From: Pantoea sp. CCBC3-3-1
Lineage (GTDB): Bacteria > Pseudomonadota > Gammaproteobacteria > Enterobacterales > Enterobacteriaceae
DNA length: 64,000 nt
Reading direction: 5' to 3'
Assembly: GCF_007981265.1 (NCBI RefSeq)
Contig: NZ_CP034363.1
Location: forward strand, 124,001-188,000
Each line of letters starts with the position of its first letter. Position 1 is the first letter of the stretch. The notes beneath the pieces were generated by a model. That model ran no database searches and was not told the DNA's origin. It saw only the letters and a program-made list of their open reading frames with translations. Position numbers and translations under genes: made by a program. Positions 46,774 through 54,414 of the stretch are shown one piece after another.

Positions 46774-46909
46774 TTTATTGAATCAGTTCTGGCTCGCTTT
46801 TCTGCGAGTGAGGTAGCGCACAAAAGTGGGTAACCGCGAGCTAAATCAAAACTACAAATGAGAATGCTTCTATAGTAAGTAAGCCATCAACCTCCAGAAG
46901 GAAAGGACT

Positions 46910-47923
46910 ATGAAAGCTGCAGTGGTTAATAAAGATCATTCCGTAGATGTAGTAGAAAAGAACCTGCGTGCGTTGGAACACGGCGAAGCATTGCTAAAAA
47001 TGGATTGCTGTGGGGTGTGTCATACCGACCTGCATGTTAAAAACGGTGATTTTGGCGATCGAACCGGTGTGATACTGGGCCATGAAGGTGTCGGTGTTGT
47101 AAAACAAGTGGGACCTGGTGTGACGTCGCTTAAAGTGGGCGATCGTGCCAGCGTGGCGTGGTTTTATAAAGGCTGTGGGCACTGCGAATATTGCACTACA
47201 GGGAATGAGACGCTGTGCCGTGACGTGCTCAATGCCGGGTTTACCGCCGATGGCGGCATGGCTGAAGAATGCATTGTGGTGGCTGATTATGCGGTGAAGG
47301 TGCCGGATGGGCTGGATTCCGCCGCCGCCAGTAGCGTAACCTGCGCCGGCGTCACCACTTATAAAGCGGTCAAGGTGTCGGGTATACAGCCTGGAAAATG
47401 GATTGCGATTTATGGGCTGGGCGGCTTAGGTAATCTGGCGTTGCAGTATGCTAAAAACGTGTTTAACGCCAAGGTGATCGCCATCGATGTTAACGACGCT
47501 CAGCTACAGTTTGCGAAAGAAATGGGTGCCGATTTAGTGGTGAATTCTGCGAAAGAAGACGCCGCAAAGGTTATTCAGGAAAAAACCGGTGGGGCGCATG
47601 CCGCGGTTGTCACGGCGGTAGCCAAAGCAGCCTTTAACTCTGCGGTTGACGCGATGCGTGCTGGCGGTCGTATTGTTGCTGTAGGTTTACCGCCTGAATC
47701 TATGAGTCTGAATATTCCTCGTCTGGTGCTGGACGGTATTCAGGTTGTGGGATCGCTGGTGGGGACACGTGAAGATCTGGCCGAAGCGTTCCAGTTCGCC
47801 GCAGAGGGAAAAGTCGTTCCTAAAGTGACGAAACGCCCTCTTGAAGATATCAATACGATTTTTACCGAGATGATTGAAGGGAAAATCAAAGGCCGTATGG
47901 TGATTGATTTTACGAAGAATTAA
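46910..47923 (+). CDS. adhP: AdhP, zinc-dependent alcohol dehydrogenase
   Basis: A 337-residue medium-chain dehydrogenase (ethanol-active, NAD-linked). Catalytic zinc ligands are in CGVCHTDLH (residues about 34-42) and GHEGVG (about 58-63); the structural zinc is held by [15 protein letters not shown] (four cysteines, about 88-102). The cofactor site is [15 protein letters not shown] (about 163-177). A -10-like TATAGT lies at 46871-46876 and AAGGA precedes the ATG. It is oriented away from the rhi operon; a shared regulator is possible but not shown. Confidence 0.95.
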   Translation: MKAAVVNKDHSVDVVEKNLRALEHGEALLKMDCCGVCHTDLHVKNGDFGDRTGVILGHEGVGVVKQVGPGVTSLKVGDRASVAWFYKGCGHCEYCTTGNETLCRDVLNAGFTADGGMAEECIVVADYAVKVPDGLDSAAASSVTCAGVTTYKAVKVSGIQPGKWIAIYGLGGLGNLALQYAKNVFNAKVIAIDVNDAQLQFAKEMGADLVVNSAKEDAAKVIQEKTGGAHAAVVTAVAKAAFNSAVDAMRAGGRIVAVGLPPESMSLNIPRLVLDGIQVVGSLVGTREDLAEAFQFAAEGKVVPKVTKRPLEDINTIFTEMIEGKIKGRMVIDFTKN

Positions 47924-47966
47924 GCGTTAATCGCCGCTCTTTTGTCACCCTGGGGAACCGGTGAGT

Positions 47967-48010
47967 GCTTGCCTGTAGCTGCAACAGTCTTTTGCATCCT
48001 ACAGGCAAGC
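47967..48010. terminator. Large inverted repeat between adhP and a small minus-strand ORF
   Basis: GCTTGCCTGTAG (47967-47978) and CTACAGGCAAGC (47999-48010) form a perfect 12-bp stem; inside it TGCAA can pair with TTGCA. It begins 44 nt after the adhP stop and ends 1 nt before the stop of the small ORF, so it could end both transcripts. No T-run follows on either side. Confidence 0.6.
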
Positions 48011-48011
48011 T

Positions 48012-48116
48012 TCAGGCCTGCATAAAAAAGCTGGATCGTGCCGGTGCCTCAGGCTCCAGAAGGCAACAAAGGCTTAACCACAACAACGAAACCAACCAAC
48101 CTGTATTTCCTCGCAT
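48012..48116 (-). CDS. Candidate 34-residue hydrophobic small protein
   Basis: A minus-strand ATG at 48116 with AGGA 7 nt upstream (in AAAAGGAAATGATC) opens a 34-residue frame, MRGNTGWLVSLLWLSLCCLL and then a polar tail ending FFMQA. The hydrophobic stretch at residues 7-20 is long enough for a short membrane segment, and a large inverted repeat directly follows the stop. I know of no homologue. The strong ribosome site and terminator-like end are the only support. Confidence 0.4.
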   Translation of the reverse strand: MRGNTGWLVSLLWLSLCCLLEPEAPARSSFFMQA

Positions 48117-48317
48117 GATCATTTCCTTTTAACACGCAGTAACAAATTAACTTTACTCTGAAAGCGGCAGTTCGCCACACGGCAAAGCTCTTTTTGTTAA
48201 CAAAAGACAGGGCCTGTTATTTTTGACGCCGCCAGAAACGGTCATTTAGCGTTTTTTCCGCTAAGGTTAAAGGCTGTTTAAGCTCACTTTCTTTTTTCTG
48301 AACGGTTCAGAATCCTG
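48117..48317. other. Intergenic region before the exported hydrolase
   Basis: AT-rich, with a small hairpin TTAGCG-TTTTTTC-CGCTAA near 48246-48264 and the palindrome TTTTTGTTAACAAAA near 48190. It must carry the promoters of the small minus-strand ORF and the hydrolase. Confidence 0.4.
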
Positions 48318-48332
48318 ATGAGGATTAATCGT

Positions 48333-49343
48333 GTGTTAAAGACTTTTCGTTTGCTGTTATCAACAGGCGCGCTGGCTTTGTGCAGTGCGGTTGCAGTTGG
48401 CGCTACGCCGCAATATGGCCCGGAGTTGCAAGGTTTCAGCTTTCCCTATCCTGTTGAAAAATATAGTTTCAAGTCGCAAAGTGAAGCGTTGTCGATGGGG
48501 TATATTGATGTAAAACCGCAGGGGAAAGCCAATGGCCGCACCGTGGTGATGATGCACGGTAAAAATTTCTGCGGCGTCACCTGGCAGGATTCGATCGAGG
48601 TTTTAAGTCATCAGGGATATCGGGTTATTGCGCCGGACCAAATCGGCTTTTGCACGTCAACCAAGCCCACGCACTATCAGTATAGTTTCCAGCAGTTGGC
48701 GTTGAATACGCACCAGCTGTTGAACAGCCTGCATCTTGATAAGATTACGCTGGTGGGCCACTCGACGGGCGGTATGCTGGCAACGCGTTATGCGCTGATG
48801 TATCCGCAGCAGGTGGAACAACTGGTGTTAGTGAACCCGATAGGTCTCGAAGACTGGAAAGCAAAAGGTGTTCCATGGCGCAGCGTGGATGACTGGTATC
48901 AGCGGGAGCTAAAAACCTCCGCAGAGAGCATCAAAAAGTATGAGCAAAAAACTTACTATGCCGGACAGTGGAAGCCAGAATACGATCGCTGGGTAAATAT
49001 GCTGGCCGGGCTGAACAACGGCCCGGGCAAAAAGGTGGTGGCGTGGAACTCGGCGCTGCTTTACGACATGATTTTTACCCAGCCGGTCTGGTACGAGTTT
49101 AAAGATCTGACCATGCCGACAACGCTGATGATCGGCTCGGCGGATACCACGGCTATCGGTAGCGATATTGCTCCGCCCGAGGTTAAAGCCCAAATTGGTC
49201 ATTACAACGCGTTAGGTAAACAGGTCGCCAAAATGATCCCTCACTCAACGCTCATTGAGTTCGCAGGGATGGGCCATGCCCCACAAATGGAAGATCCGGT
49301 AAGGTTCAACCAGGCGCTGGTTGATGCGCTAAGTCAGCACTGA
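48333..49343 (+). CDS. Exported alpha/beta hydrolase
   Basis: A 336-residue secreted alpha/beta hydrolase. A signal peptide (MLKTFRLLLSTGALALCSAV, cleavage near VGA) precedes the catalytic domain: oxyanion loop VVMMHGKNFCG (about residues 71-81), nucleophile elbow LVGHSTGGMLATR (about 139-151), a probable acid in MIGSADTTAIG and the histidine in GMGHAPQMEDP. I prefer the GTG at 48333 since AGGA precedes it by 8 nt; the ATG at 48318 has no ribosome site. Substrate unknown. It converges with a Cys-rich exported protein gene, leaving only 2 bp between them. Confidence 0.83.
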   Translation: MLKTFRLLLSTGALALCSAVAVGATPQYGPELQGFSFPYPVEKYSFKSQSEALSMGYIDVKPQGKANGRTVVMMHGKNFCGVTWQDSIEVLSHQGYRVIAPDQIGFCTSTKPTHYQYSFQQLALNTHQLLNSLHLDKITLVGHSTGGMLATRYALMYPQQVEQLVLVNPIGLEDWKAKGVPWRSVDDWYQRELKTSAESIKKYEQKTYYAGQWKPEYDRWVNMLAGLNNGPGKKVVAWNSALLYDMIFTQPVWYEFKDLTMPTTLMIGSADTTAIGSDIAPPEVKAQIGHYNALGKQVAKMIPHSTLIEFAGMGHAPQMEDPVRFNQALVDALSQH

Positions 49344-49345
49344 AA

Positions 49346-49591
49346 CTACTGGCACTGTGCCGTGCAGGCCTGGAGACAGGCCTGCGTCTTCGCACTACAG
49401 CCACTGTTATCGTTGCGGTCACACTGGCTTTTTTGCACATAGCAGTTTTGCTGACACTGACTGCTATTGCACTGTGCAACAACAGGCGTGACCAAACCCA
49501 GCGCCGGTTTCGCGGTGGGCTCCCACGACTGGGCAAATAATGCGCCGGGAAAGCTCAGTAAGGACAGGAAGAACAAGACAAGAAGTTTCAT
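49346..49591 (-). CDS. Small Cys-rich exported protein, unknown
   Basis: An 81-residue protein with a signal peptide (MKLLVLFFLSLLSFPGALFA, cleavage after LFA) and a mature part whose last 42 residues carry eight cysteines with spacing C-x4-C-x3-C-x6-C-x7-C-x6-C-x3-C-x3-C. The near-symmetric pattern suggests a disulfide-stabilised helical hairpin. I start at the ATG at 49591, the beginning of the signal peptide; the frame is open to 49633. I recognise no family. Confidence 0.65.
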   Translation of the reverse strand: MKLLVLFFLSLLSFPGALFAQSWEPTAKPALGLVTPVVAQCNSSQCQQNCYVQKSQCDRNDNSGCSAKTQACLQACTAQCQ

Positions 49592-49659
49592 TTTTTTCTC
49601 ACTTTCCTGAGAACAAGAGTTTCTGTGAGACACAGGTTATTAATGAAGTATAGCAACAG

Positions 49660-50676
49660 TTATTGCGGGCCTTTTGCCTGTAATATTCGCTCCGCGTCAT
49701 CCCTGGTTAATGAATAATTAAAAAAGCGCTGATAAAAATCCTGCGTGGTTTGCACCATGTTCAGCGTTGGAAAAAGTTCAGGATGCAGTTTTTTTGCCGC
49801 CCACTGAATTTGCAGCGCAGCCTCTGTGCCATAACGATCCCAGGGAAACACCCCGGCTGGGTTCTGCCATACCTGATGGGTTTTAACGGCTTTCAGGCTG
49901 CTGAACAGCGTAGCGTAGTCGGAGCTGGCAAGCGTTCCGGCACCGGCGCCAATAATGATAATATCCGGCTGCCAGTACAACACGTTTTCTGGCGACGTTT
50001 CCTTCATATTTCCGTCAACTTCTGCGGCAGCATTCCGGCCACCTGCCAGCTTAATCCAGGTATCGATCAACGTATTGCGGCCGTCAACTTTGAGCGGATG
50101 CAGCGACTCAATATGCAGTACGCGTGGGCGTTGACTGTCACTCAGCGTGGCCGTTTTTGCTGCTATGGCCGCAATTTTTTGGTCAAGGTAAGCATTATAG
50201 TCACTTGCCCGCTGACGAGCCCGATCGGTTCCGACGACTTCAGCGGTGGTCAACAATGAACGTTTCATGGAAGGAAAATCATCAAAGCGCATGACGAGCG
50301 TAGGTAATCCGGCGCGACGGTAGGCGGCTGCGTCGCCATCTTCTGCCGCGACAAAAACCGTATCCACCTTCTGTGCCAGCAGCGCTTCGCTGTTGAAGCT
50401 GCGACCATGGACGCTCAGCGCCTGATTGAGCGAAGGCTGGATCTTAAACATCCAGGGCCGATCGCTGGCATGGTTCACGGTTGCAACAATGCGGTCGCCT
50501 GCGCCAAGCGTCATTAACAAGGAATGATGGGCGTACCAGCCGTCGGCGATACGTTTGGCTTCCTGCGGCACCTTGACCTGATTGCCCGCATCGTCAGTGA
50601 CGACGCGGGCGGAGGCAGTCAGGCTGATACCGAAACTCAATGCTGCCAGTAACGGCAGCATCAGACATGTCTTCAT
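49660..50676 (-). CDS. Periplasmic iron-siderophore-type ABC substrate-binding protein
   Basis: A 338-residue class III (FhuD/BtuF/FepB-like) binding protein. A signal peptide (MKTCLMLPLLAALSFGISLT, cleavage near SARA) leads to two alpha/beta lobes joined by a long helix; typical phrases are VVTDDAGNQVKVPQEAKRIA and PENVLYWQPDIIIIGAGAG. I use the ATG at 50676 because GAGG lies 6 nt upstream; the ATG at 50688 overlaps the receptor stop. It is coupled closely behind the TonB receptor gene. No permease or ATPase gene is nearby, so it must share another ABC importer. Confidence 0.87.
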   Translation of the reverse strand: MKTCLMLPLLAALSFGISLTASARVVTDDAGNQVKVPQEAKRIADGWYAHHSLLMTLGAGDRIVATVNHASDRPWMFKIQPSLNQALSVHGRSFNSEALLAQKVDTVFVAAEDGDAAAYRRAGLPTLVMRFDDFPSMKRSLLTTAEVVGTDRARQRASDYNAYLDQKIAAIAAKTATLSDSQRPRVLHIESLHPLKVDGRNTLIDTWIKLAGGRNAAAEVDGNMKETSPENVLYWQPDIIIIGAGAGTLASSDYATLFSSLKAVKTHQVWQNPAGVFPWDRYGTEAALQIQWAAKKLHPELFPTLNMVQTTQDFYQRFFNYSLTRDDAERILQAKGPQ

Positions 50677-50687
50677 GGTTAACCTCA

Positions 50688-52790
50688 TCAAAAATTCAGC
50701 TGCATAGAGACTTGCACCATGCGAGGTTCGCCCAGCTGTGCGCTGGCATAGCCGGCGCCGCTGTAACCATTCAGGCCGCCAGGCACAATATTGGTCCAGT
50801 AATGGCGATTGGTCAGGTTGGTCATATCCACGCGGAAGGTGGTGTCAGTATTAAACAGCCGGGTCTGATAACTGCTGCCGAGATCAAAAGTAGCATAGCT
50901 GCCTGTCCAGCTGTCGTTGGCGTTATCCGTACTGCGACGGCCAACATAGTGCATACCGCCATGCACGTCTGTCCCACTCATAAACGGCAGATCGTAAGCG
51001 GCAAACAGACTGGCGGTATAGCGGGCCAGGCCAACGATTTGCTTGTCCTGAGTGCTGGCGCTGGCGGTATCGCGCAGACGGGGATCGAGCCAGGTCATGC
51101 CGCCATACAGATGCAAATTAGCCGTGACGTCGCCATCCGCCATCAGCTCCAGCCCGCGGTTGCGCTGGTTGCCGTCGACGGCATAGTCGCCGCTGGCTGT
51201 GGTGTAGGCGAAAGGCCGGTCAATTTGAAATAGCGCAGCGGTCAGCAGGACTTTATCTACCGCCAGCTTGCTGCCCACTTCCACCTGCTTGCTGCGATAA
51301 GGCGACAGAATCGCACCTGCGTTGTTGGCGCCGGTGGGTGCGGTATCACCCTGTTGCAGGCTGTCGGCATAAGTGACATACAGCGTGAGCGGGTCAACGG
51401 GCTTATACATCAGGCTGGCAGAACCGCTAAAGCCCTGGTCGCTGGAGTCACTGGTACGGCTGCCTGTTTTTGCATAATTAGCGGACGTCAGAAAGCTTTC
51501 ACTTCCAGCCAGCAGCAGGCTCCATTGCGGCGAAAAGGTGAGCGTATCGCTGAGCAACAGGGCCTGTTGGGTGGCGCTTGCCGAATGATAGCGATGGGTG
51601 AAATCCGGATAATCCGGCTCGGCATAAGATTGAGGATTGTCGAGCGAAGCGCTGCCCAGCGTCGACGTTGCGCCATTTAACGGATTGTAATTTTTCCAGA
51701 CGAAGCCGCGGATCCCGGTAGAAACCTGATGATGCAGCCAGCCGGTATCGACTTCTCCGTTCAGATTCGCCATATAGCTGTTAATGGTAAAACGGCTGGC
51801 AGTTGCGGAAGAGGTGGTCGTTTTATACTGTCCGTCACGGTCGGTGAAGGTGTTGGTGACCGCGGTCGATTCCCGATCTGCAATCTGGCGTAGTACACCT
51901 ATTTCGCCCTGCCAGTTGCCGTCAAAATCATGTTTCAGATGTAAGCCTGCGGTCAGCGTATGGTTATCATCACCGGCATAGGCCTGACCGAGGTGCGCGG
52001 TTTTTGGATTTGGCGCTGCCGGGAAAGAGAGTCCACTGCCCAACGCAAATTTTCCGGGCAGGCCTTTATCATAAAAATGGTAATAGCTAAAATTGGTTTC
52101 CAGCACGGTTTTATCCGTGAGGGTGATATCCAGCGCCAGGCTTGCCAGCTGACGACGCTTTTTACTGCCGCTGACATAGCCGCTACCTTCATCATCAAGG
52201 AAATTGGCGCGATAACGCAGGCGATCGTTATCATCTAACGGGCCACTGAAGTCCCCGGCAACCAGATGGCTAAGGCCGGTACCTGCGCCAAACGTCAGGC
52301 TGTGTTGAGCAATATCCGTTGGCCGTTTGGCGACAAAGTTAAACAGGCCTGCCGGATTGGCCGGGCCGTACAGCGAGCCGCCCAGGCCATTGAGGACTTC
52401 GATATGGTCGAACTGTTCGGCGGCATAATCGGTGGTGGAAACGACGTTAAGCCCATCGATCATTGAGTTTTGGACAACGCTGCCTTGCATACCCCGCGTC
52501 TGAGGTCGGGCGCCATCACCCTGTACCGAGGGCATATAGCGGTAAATGTCGCTGATGCTTTTAAGCTGTTGACGCTTCATCAGGCTGGGTGAAACCACCT
52601 GTACGGACCAGGGCGTGTTGCGGATTTCCTGCTTGCCCAGATTGCCGAGCGTCGCCTGTTTATCCACCGCGGCTGCCTCGGCATTCGCAGAGGGAGCCTC
52701 CACGGTTAATGTTTTTTCCTGGCCTGCTGAAACTTGCTGTGCCATGACCAGCACTACGCCAGGCAAAAAGGTTTTATATGCCACTGTCAT
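50688..52790 (-). CDS. TonB-dependent siderophore receptor
   Basis: A 700-residue outer-membrane receptor. A signal peptide is followed by a TonB-box-like EKTLTVEAPS (about residues 25-34), a plug domain (NTPWSVQVVSPSLMKRQQLK, about 58-77; ARPQTRGMQGSVVQNSMIDG; IEVLNGLGGSLYGPANPAGL) and a 22-strand barrel ending in VQVSMQLNF with the terminal phenylalanine. This is the FhuE/FoxA-like hydroxamate-receptor type, but the ligand is not certain. It is followed directly by its probable binding protein. I found no Fur box in the upstream 476 bp, which is unusual. Confidence 0.9.
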   Translation of the reverse strand: MTVAYKTFLPGVVLVMAQQVSAGQEKTLTVEAPSANAEAAAVDKQATLGNLGKQEIRNTPWSVQVVSPSLMKRQQLKSISDIYRYMPSVQGDGARPQTRGMQGSVVQNSMIDGLNVVSTTDYAAEQFDHIEVLNGLGGSLYGPANPAGLFNFVAKRPTDIAQHSLTFGAGTGLSHLVAGDFSGPLDDNDRLRYRANFLDDEGSGYVSGSKKRRQLASLALDITLTDKTVLETNFSYYHFYDKGLPGKFALGSGLSFPAAPNPKTAHLGQAYAGDDNHTLTAGLHLKHDFDGNWQGEIGVLRQIADRESTAVTNTFTDRDGQYKTTTSSATASRFTINSYMANLNGEVDTGWLHHQVSTGIRGFVWKNYNPLNGATSTLGSASLDNPQSYAEPDYPDFTHRYHSASATQQALLLSDTLTFSPQWSLLLAGSESFLTSANYAKTGSRTSDSSDQGFSGSASLMYKPVDPLTLYVTYADSLQQGDTAPTGANNAGAILSPYRSKQVEVGSKLAVDKVLLTAALFQIDRPFAYTTASGDYAVDGNQRNRGLELMADGDVTANLHLYGGMTWLDPRLRDTASASTQDKQIVGLARYTASLFAAYDLPFMSGTDVHGGMHYVGRRSTDNANDSWTGSYATFDLGSSYQTRLFNTDTTFRVDMTNLTNRHYWTNIVPGGLNGYSGAGYASAQLGEPRMVQVSMQLNF

Positions 52791-53266
52791 TTTTTGTTAT
52801 GCCTTGCAGAAACGGGGAATGAAAGCGCCACCGCGATGATGATTGCCGTACAGCGCGCGCAAAGGTTAGCACATCGTTATAAATTTTGGTATATAGCGCA
52901 AAACTGAAGTTGATGAATAAATGACTCGCGTTTTTTCGCCTTTCCTCAGGCGAAATGAAATATTTTGAGGCAATTTTAATTTCTGACAAAGCAGGTATAC
53001 TCTTTGTCATAGTTGAAGGGTTTTATACAGGGGGGATGTTACATTATTAACACCAACTTTTTTCTTATTAATTACTTTATGACTCTTCCAATGACTGCCG
53101 GAGAAAGCTTTCCGTAAGCATAAGTCTGTATTGCCAGCGGAGTGATTCAATGGATGGTTTTATTTATGCTTAATCTAATTTTTTTGGTTAATTAAAAAAG
53201 ATTATTGAAATAGGTGTTTCTTAAAAAACTCTACTTCACCAGTCTTTTATGTCAAGGATGACGTGT
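52791..53266. other. 476-bp AT-rich intergenic region
   Basis: It separates the leftward receptor gene and the rightward LuxR-type gene. It carries both promoters. I looked for the 19-bp Fur palindrome and found no acceptable match. The right half is strongly AT-rich. No gene or repeat recognised. Confidence 0.5.
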
Positions 53267-53863
53267 ATGCTTAAAATTCTTATTGTTAGCGATGATGTTT
53301 ATTTTATGAAGGGGCTTGAATCGCTCATTTTTGAAGTCAATGGCGGTTTAATAAAAAAACGCATTAATTTTGTTATGTCGAGAAAATATGTTGCGTCAAA
53401 TGATGCGAATATTATTTTCAGAGGCTGTCTGGCTAGTGTCCGGATGAAGAAAAAAGAATGCCTGTGGCCATCTGAAATGTCCGCCAGCAATAATATGACA
53501 TTGCATATTCCTTTTTCCTGCCATGATGATAATTTACAGGGGATTATGGGTAAAATAAAAAAGCTCCTGCTTATCGCCAGCATGGACCACTCAGGCAGTG
53601 CCGCGCGAGAGAAATATAAGAGTATTGGGCTGAAGGATTTTATGCAGCTTTCAACAACTGAAAGTAAAGTTATGCTGTTAATCGGGGAAGGCCACAATAC
53701 AGAACTTATCTCAAAAATGCTTAATCGTTCGGAAAAAACAATTAACACGCATTACCGTAATGCCAGCAGGAAACTGGGTATGGTCAACCGCATCGAATTC
53801 TATCGCTGCGCCTCTTTCATTGCCAACAGCGGAAGTAAAAACTGGAGTATTATTTGCCTGTAG
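53267..53863 (+). CDS. LuxR/FixJ-type (GerE-domain) transcriptional regulator
   Basis: A 198-residue regulator whose C-terminal 60 residues form a LuxR HTH: LSTTESKVMLLIGEGHNTEL, then ISKMLNRSEKTINTHYRNAS and RKLGMVNRIEF. The N-terminal part resembles a shortened receiver (MLKILIVSDDVYFMKGLESL) without the complete phosphoacceptor pocket, as in RcsA/BglJ/CsgD-like orphans. I use the ATG at 53267 with AAGGA 8 nt upstream. The gene and its upstream are AT-rich relative to the surroundings, suggesting acquired DNA. It lies at the edge of the T6SS cluster and may control it. Confidence 0.8.
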   Translation: MLKILIVSDDVYFMKGLESLIFEVNGGLIKKRINFVMSRKYVASNDANIIFRGCLASVRMKKKECLWPSEMSASNNMTLHIPFSCHDDNLQGIMGKIKKLLLIASMDHSGSAAREKYKSIGLKDFMQLSTTESKVMLLIGEGHNTELISKMLNRSEKTINTHYRNASRKLGMVNRIEFYRCASFIANSGSKNWSIICL

Positions 53864-53869
53864 CGGCAA

Positions 53870-53902
53870 AAGGCCCGTAAATGTAGCCGATGCGCGGGCC
53901 TT
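53870..53902. terminator. Convergent terminator, luxR-type gene / T6SS operon
   Basis: AAGGCCCG (53870-53877) pairs with CGGGCCTT (53895-53902) around a 17-nt loop, between two converging genes. There is no clean T-run. Confidence 0.6.
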
Positions 53903-53922
53903 ATCTGTAAAAATAACCGATG

Positions 53923-54414
53923 CTACATTTTTTCGTCGGCTGGAAGCGTTTCCGGGTTAAAACTATTGATTACCTGTACATAATGCTTGCGTTGAAACTC
54001 ATTAAATTCGTCCTGCACCGCAAGCGTGAATATAATGAGGTTTACTCTTGCGGGATTGATAACAGGATGATAAGGGAGCGCAACAAAAGATTGCACCTGC
54101 TTAACAAGATGCCCACCCTGGTAGAAACGATTTGCTATTTGTATCACAGGCAATTTGGCCGGTCCCAAGGTGTTTTTTAACATTTCTCCTTCGTTATGGT
54201 AGCCCGGTAGCGTATTTTCCAGGAAATTCATCTGGGCTTTACCAAACTCTTCCAGCGTTTGTCCTGCGGTCATAAACGCGCGGTTAACCAAAATAGAGTA
54301 TTCTTTTTCATCCGGATCGCGGAAACGCAGGATATTGATGCTTTGATCGTAAGCGGGATCGGGAGTCAAAAAACTCCCTTCGTAAATAAGATAGGTTTTT
54401 TTATCGTTGCTCAT
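53923..54414 (-). CDS. Eag-type (DcrB/DUF1795) T6SS effector chaperone
   Basis: A 163-residue soluble protein of the DcrB-like DUF1795 fold, recognised from YLIYEGSFLTP-type N-terminus, RFRDPDEKEYSILVNRAFM (about residues 31-49) and GQTLEEFGKAQMNFLE. Eag chaperones bind and shield transmembrane segments of PAAR-containing T6SS effectors before loading on VgrG. Such genes normally sit next to the effector gene; here it is the last gene of the tssF operon, starting by a 4-nt ATGA overlap with the OmpA-domain gene, and no effector is in view. Confidence 0.72.
   Translation of the reverse strand: MSNDKKTYLIYEGSFLTPDPAYDQSINILRFRDPDEKEYSILVNRAFMTAGQTLEEFGKAQMNFLENTLPGYHNEGEMLKNTLGPAKLPVIQIANRFYQGGHLVKQVQSFVALPYHPVINPARVNLIIFTLAVQDEFNEFQRKHYVQVINSFNPETLPADEKM

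Noticed and set aside
52791..53266. Fur box in front of the TonB receptor gene
   Set aside because: Several AT-rich stretches were examined, but none fits the 19-bp palindrome well enough.
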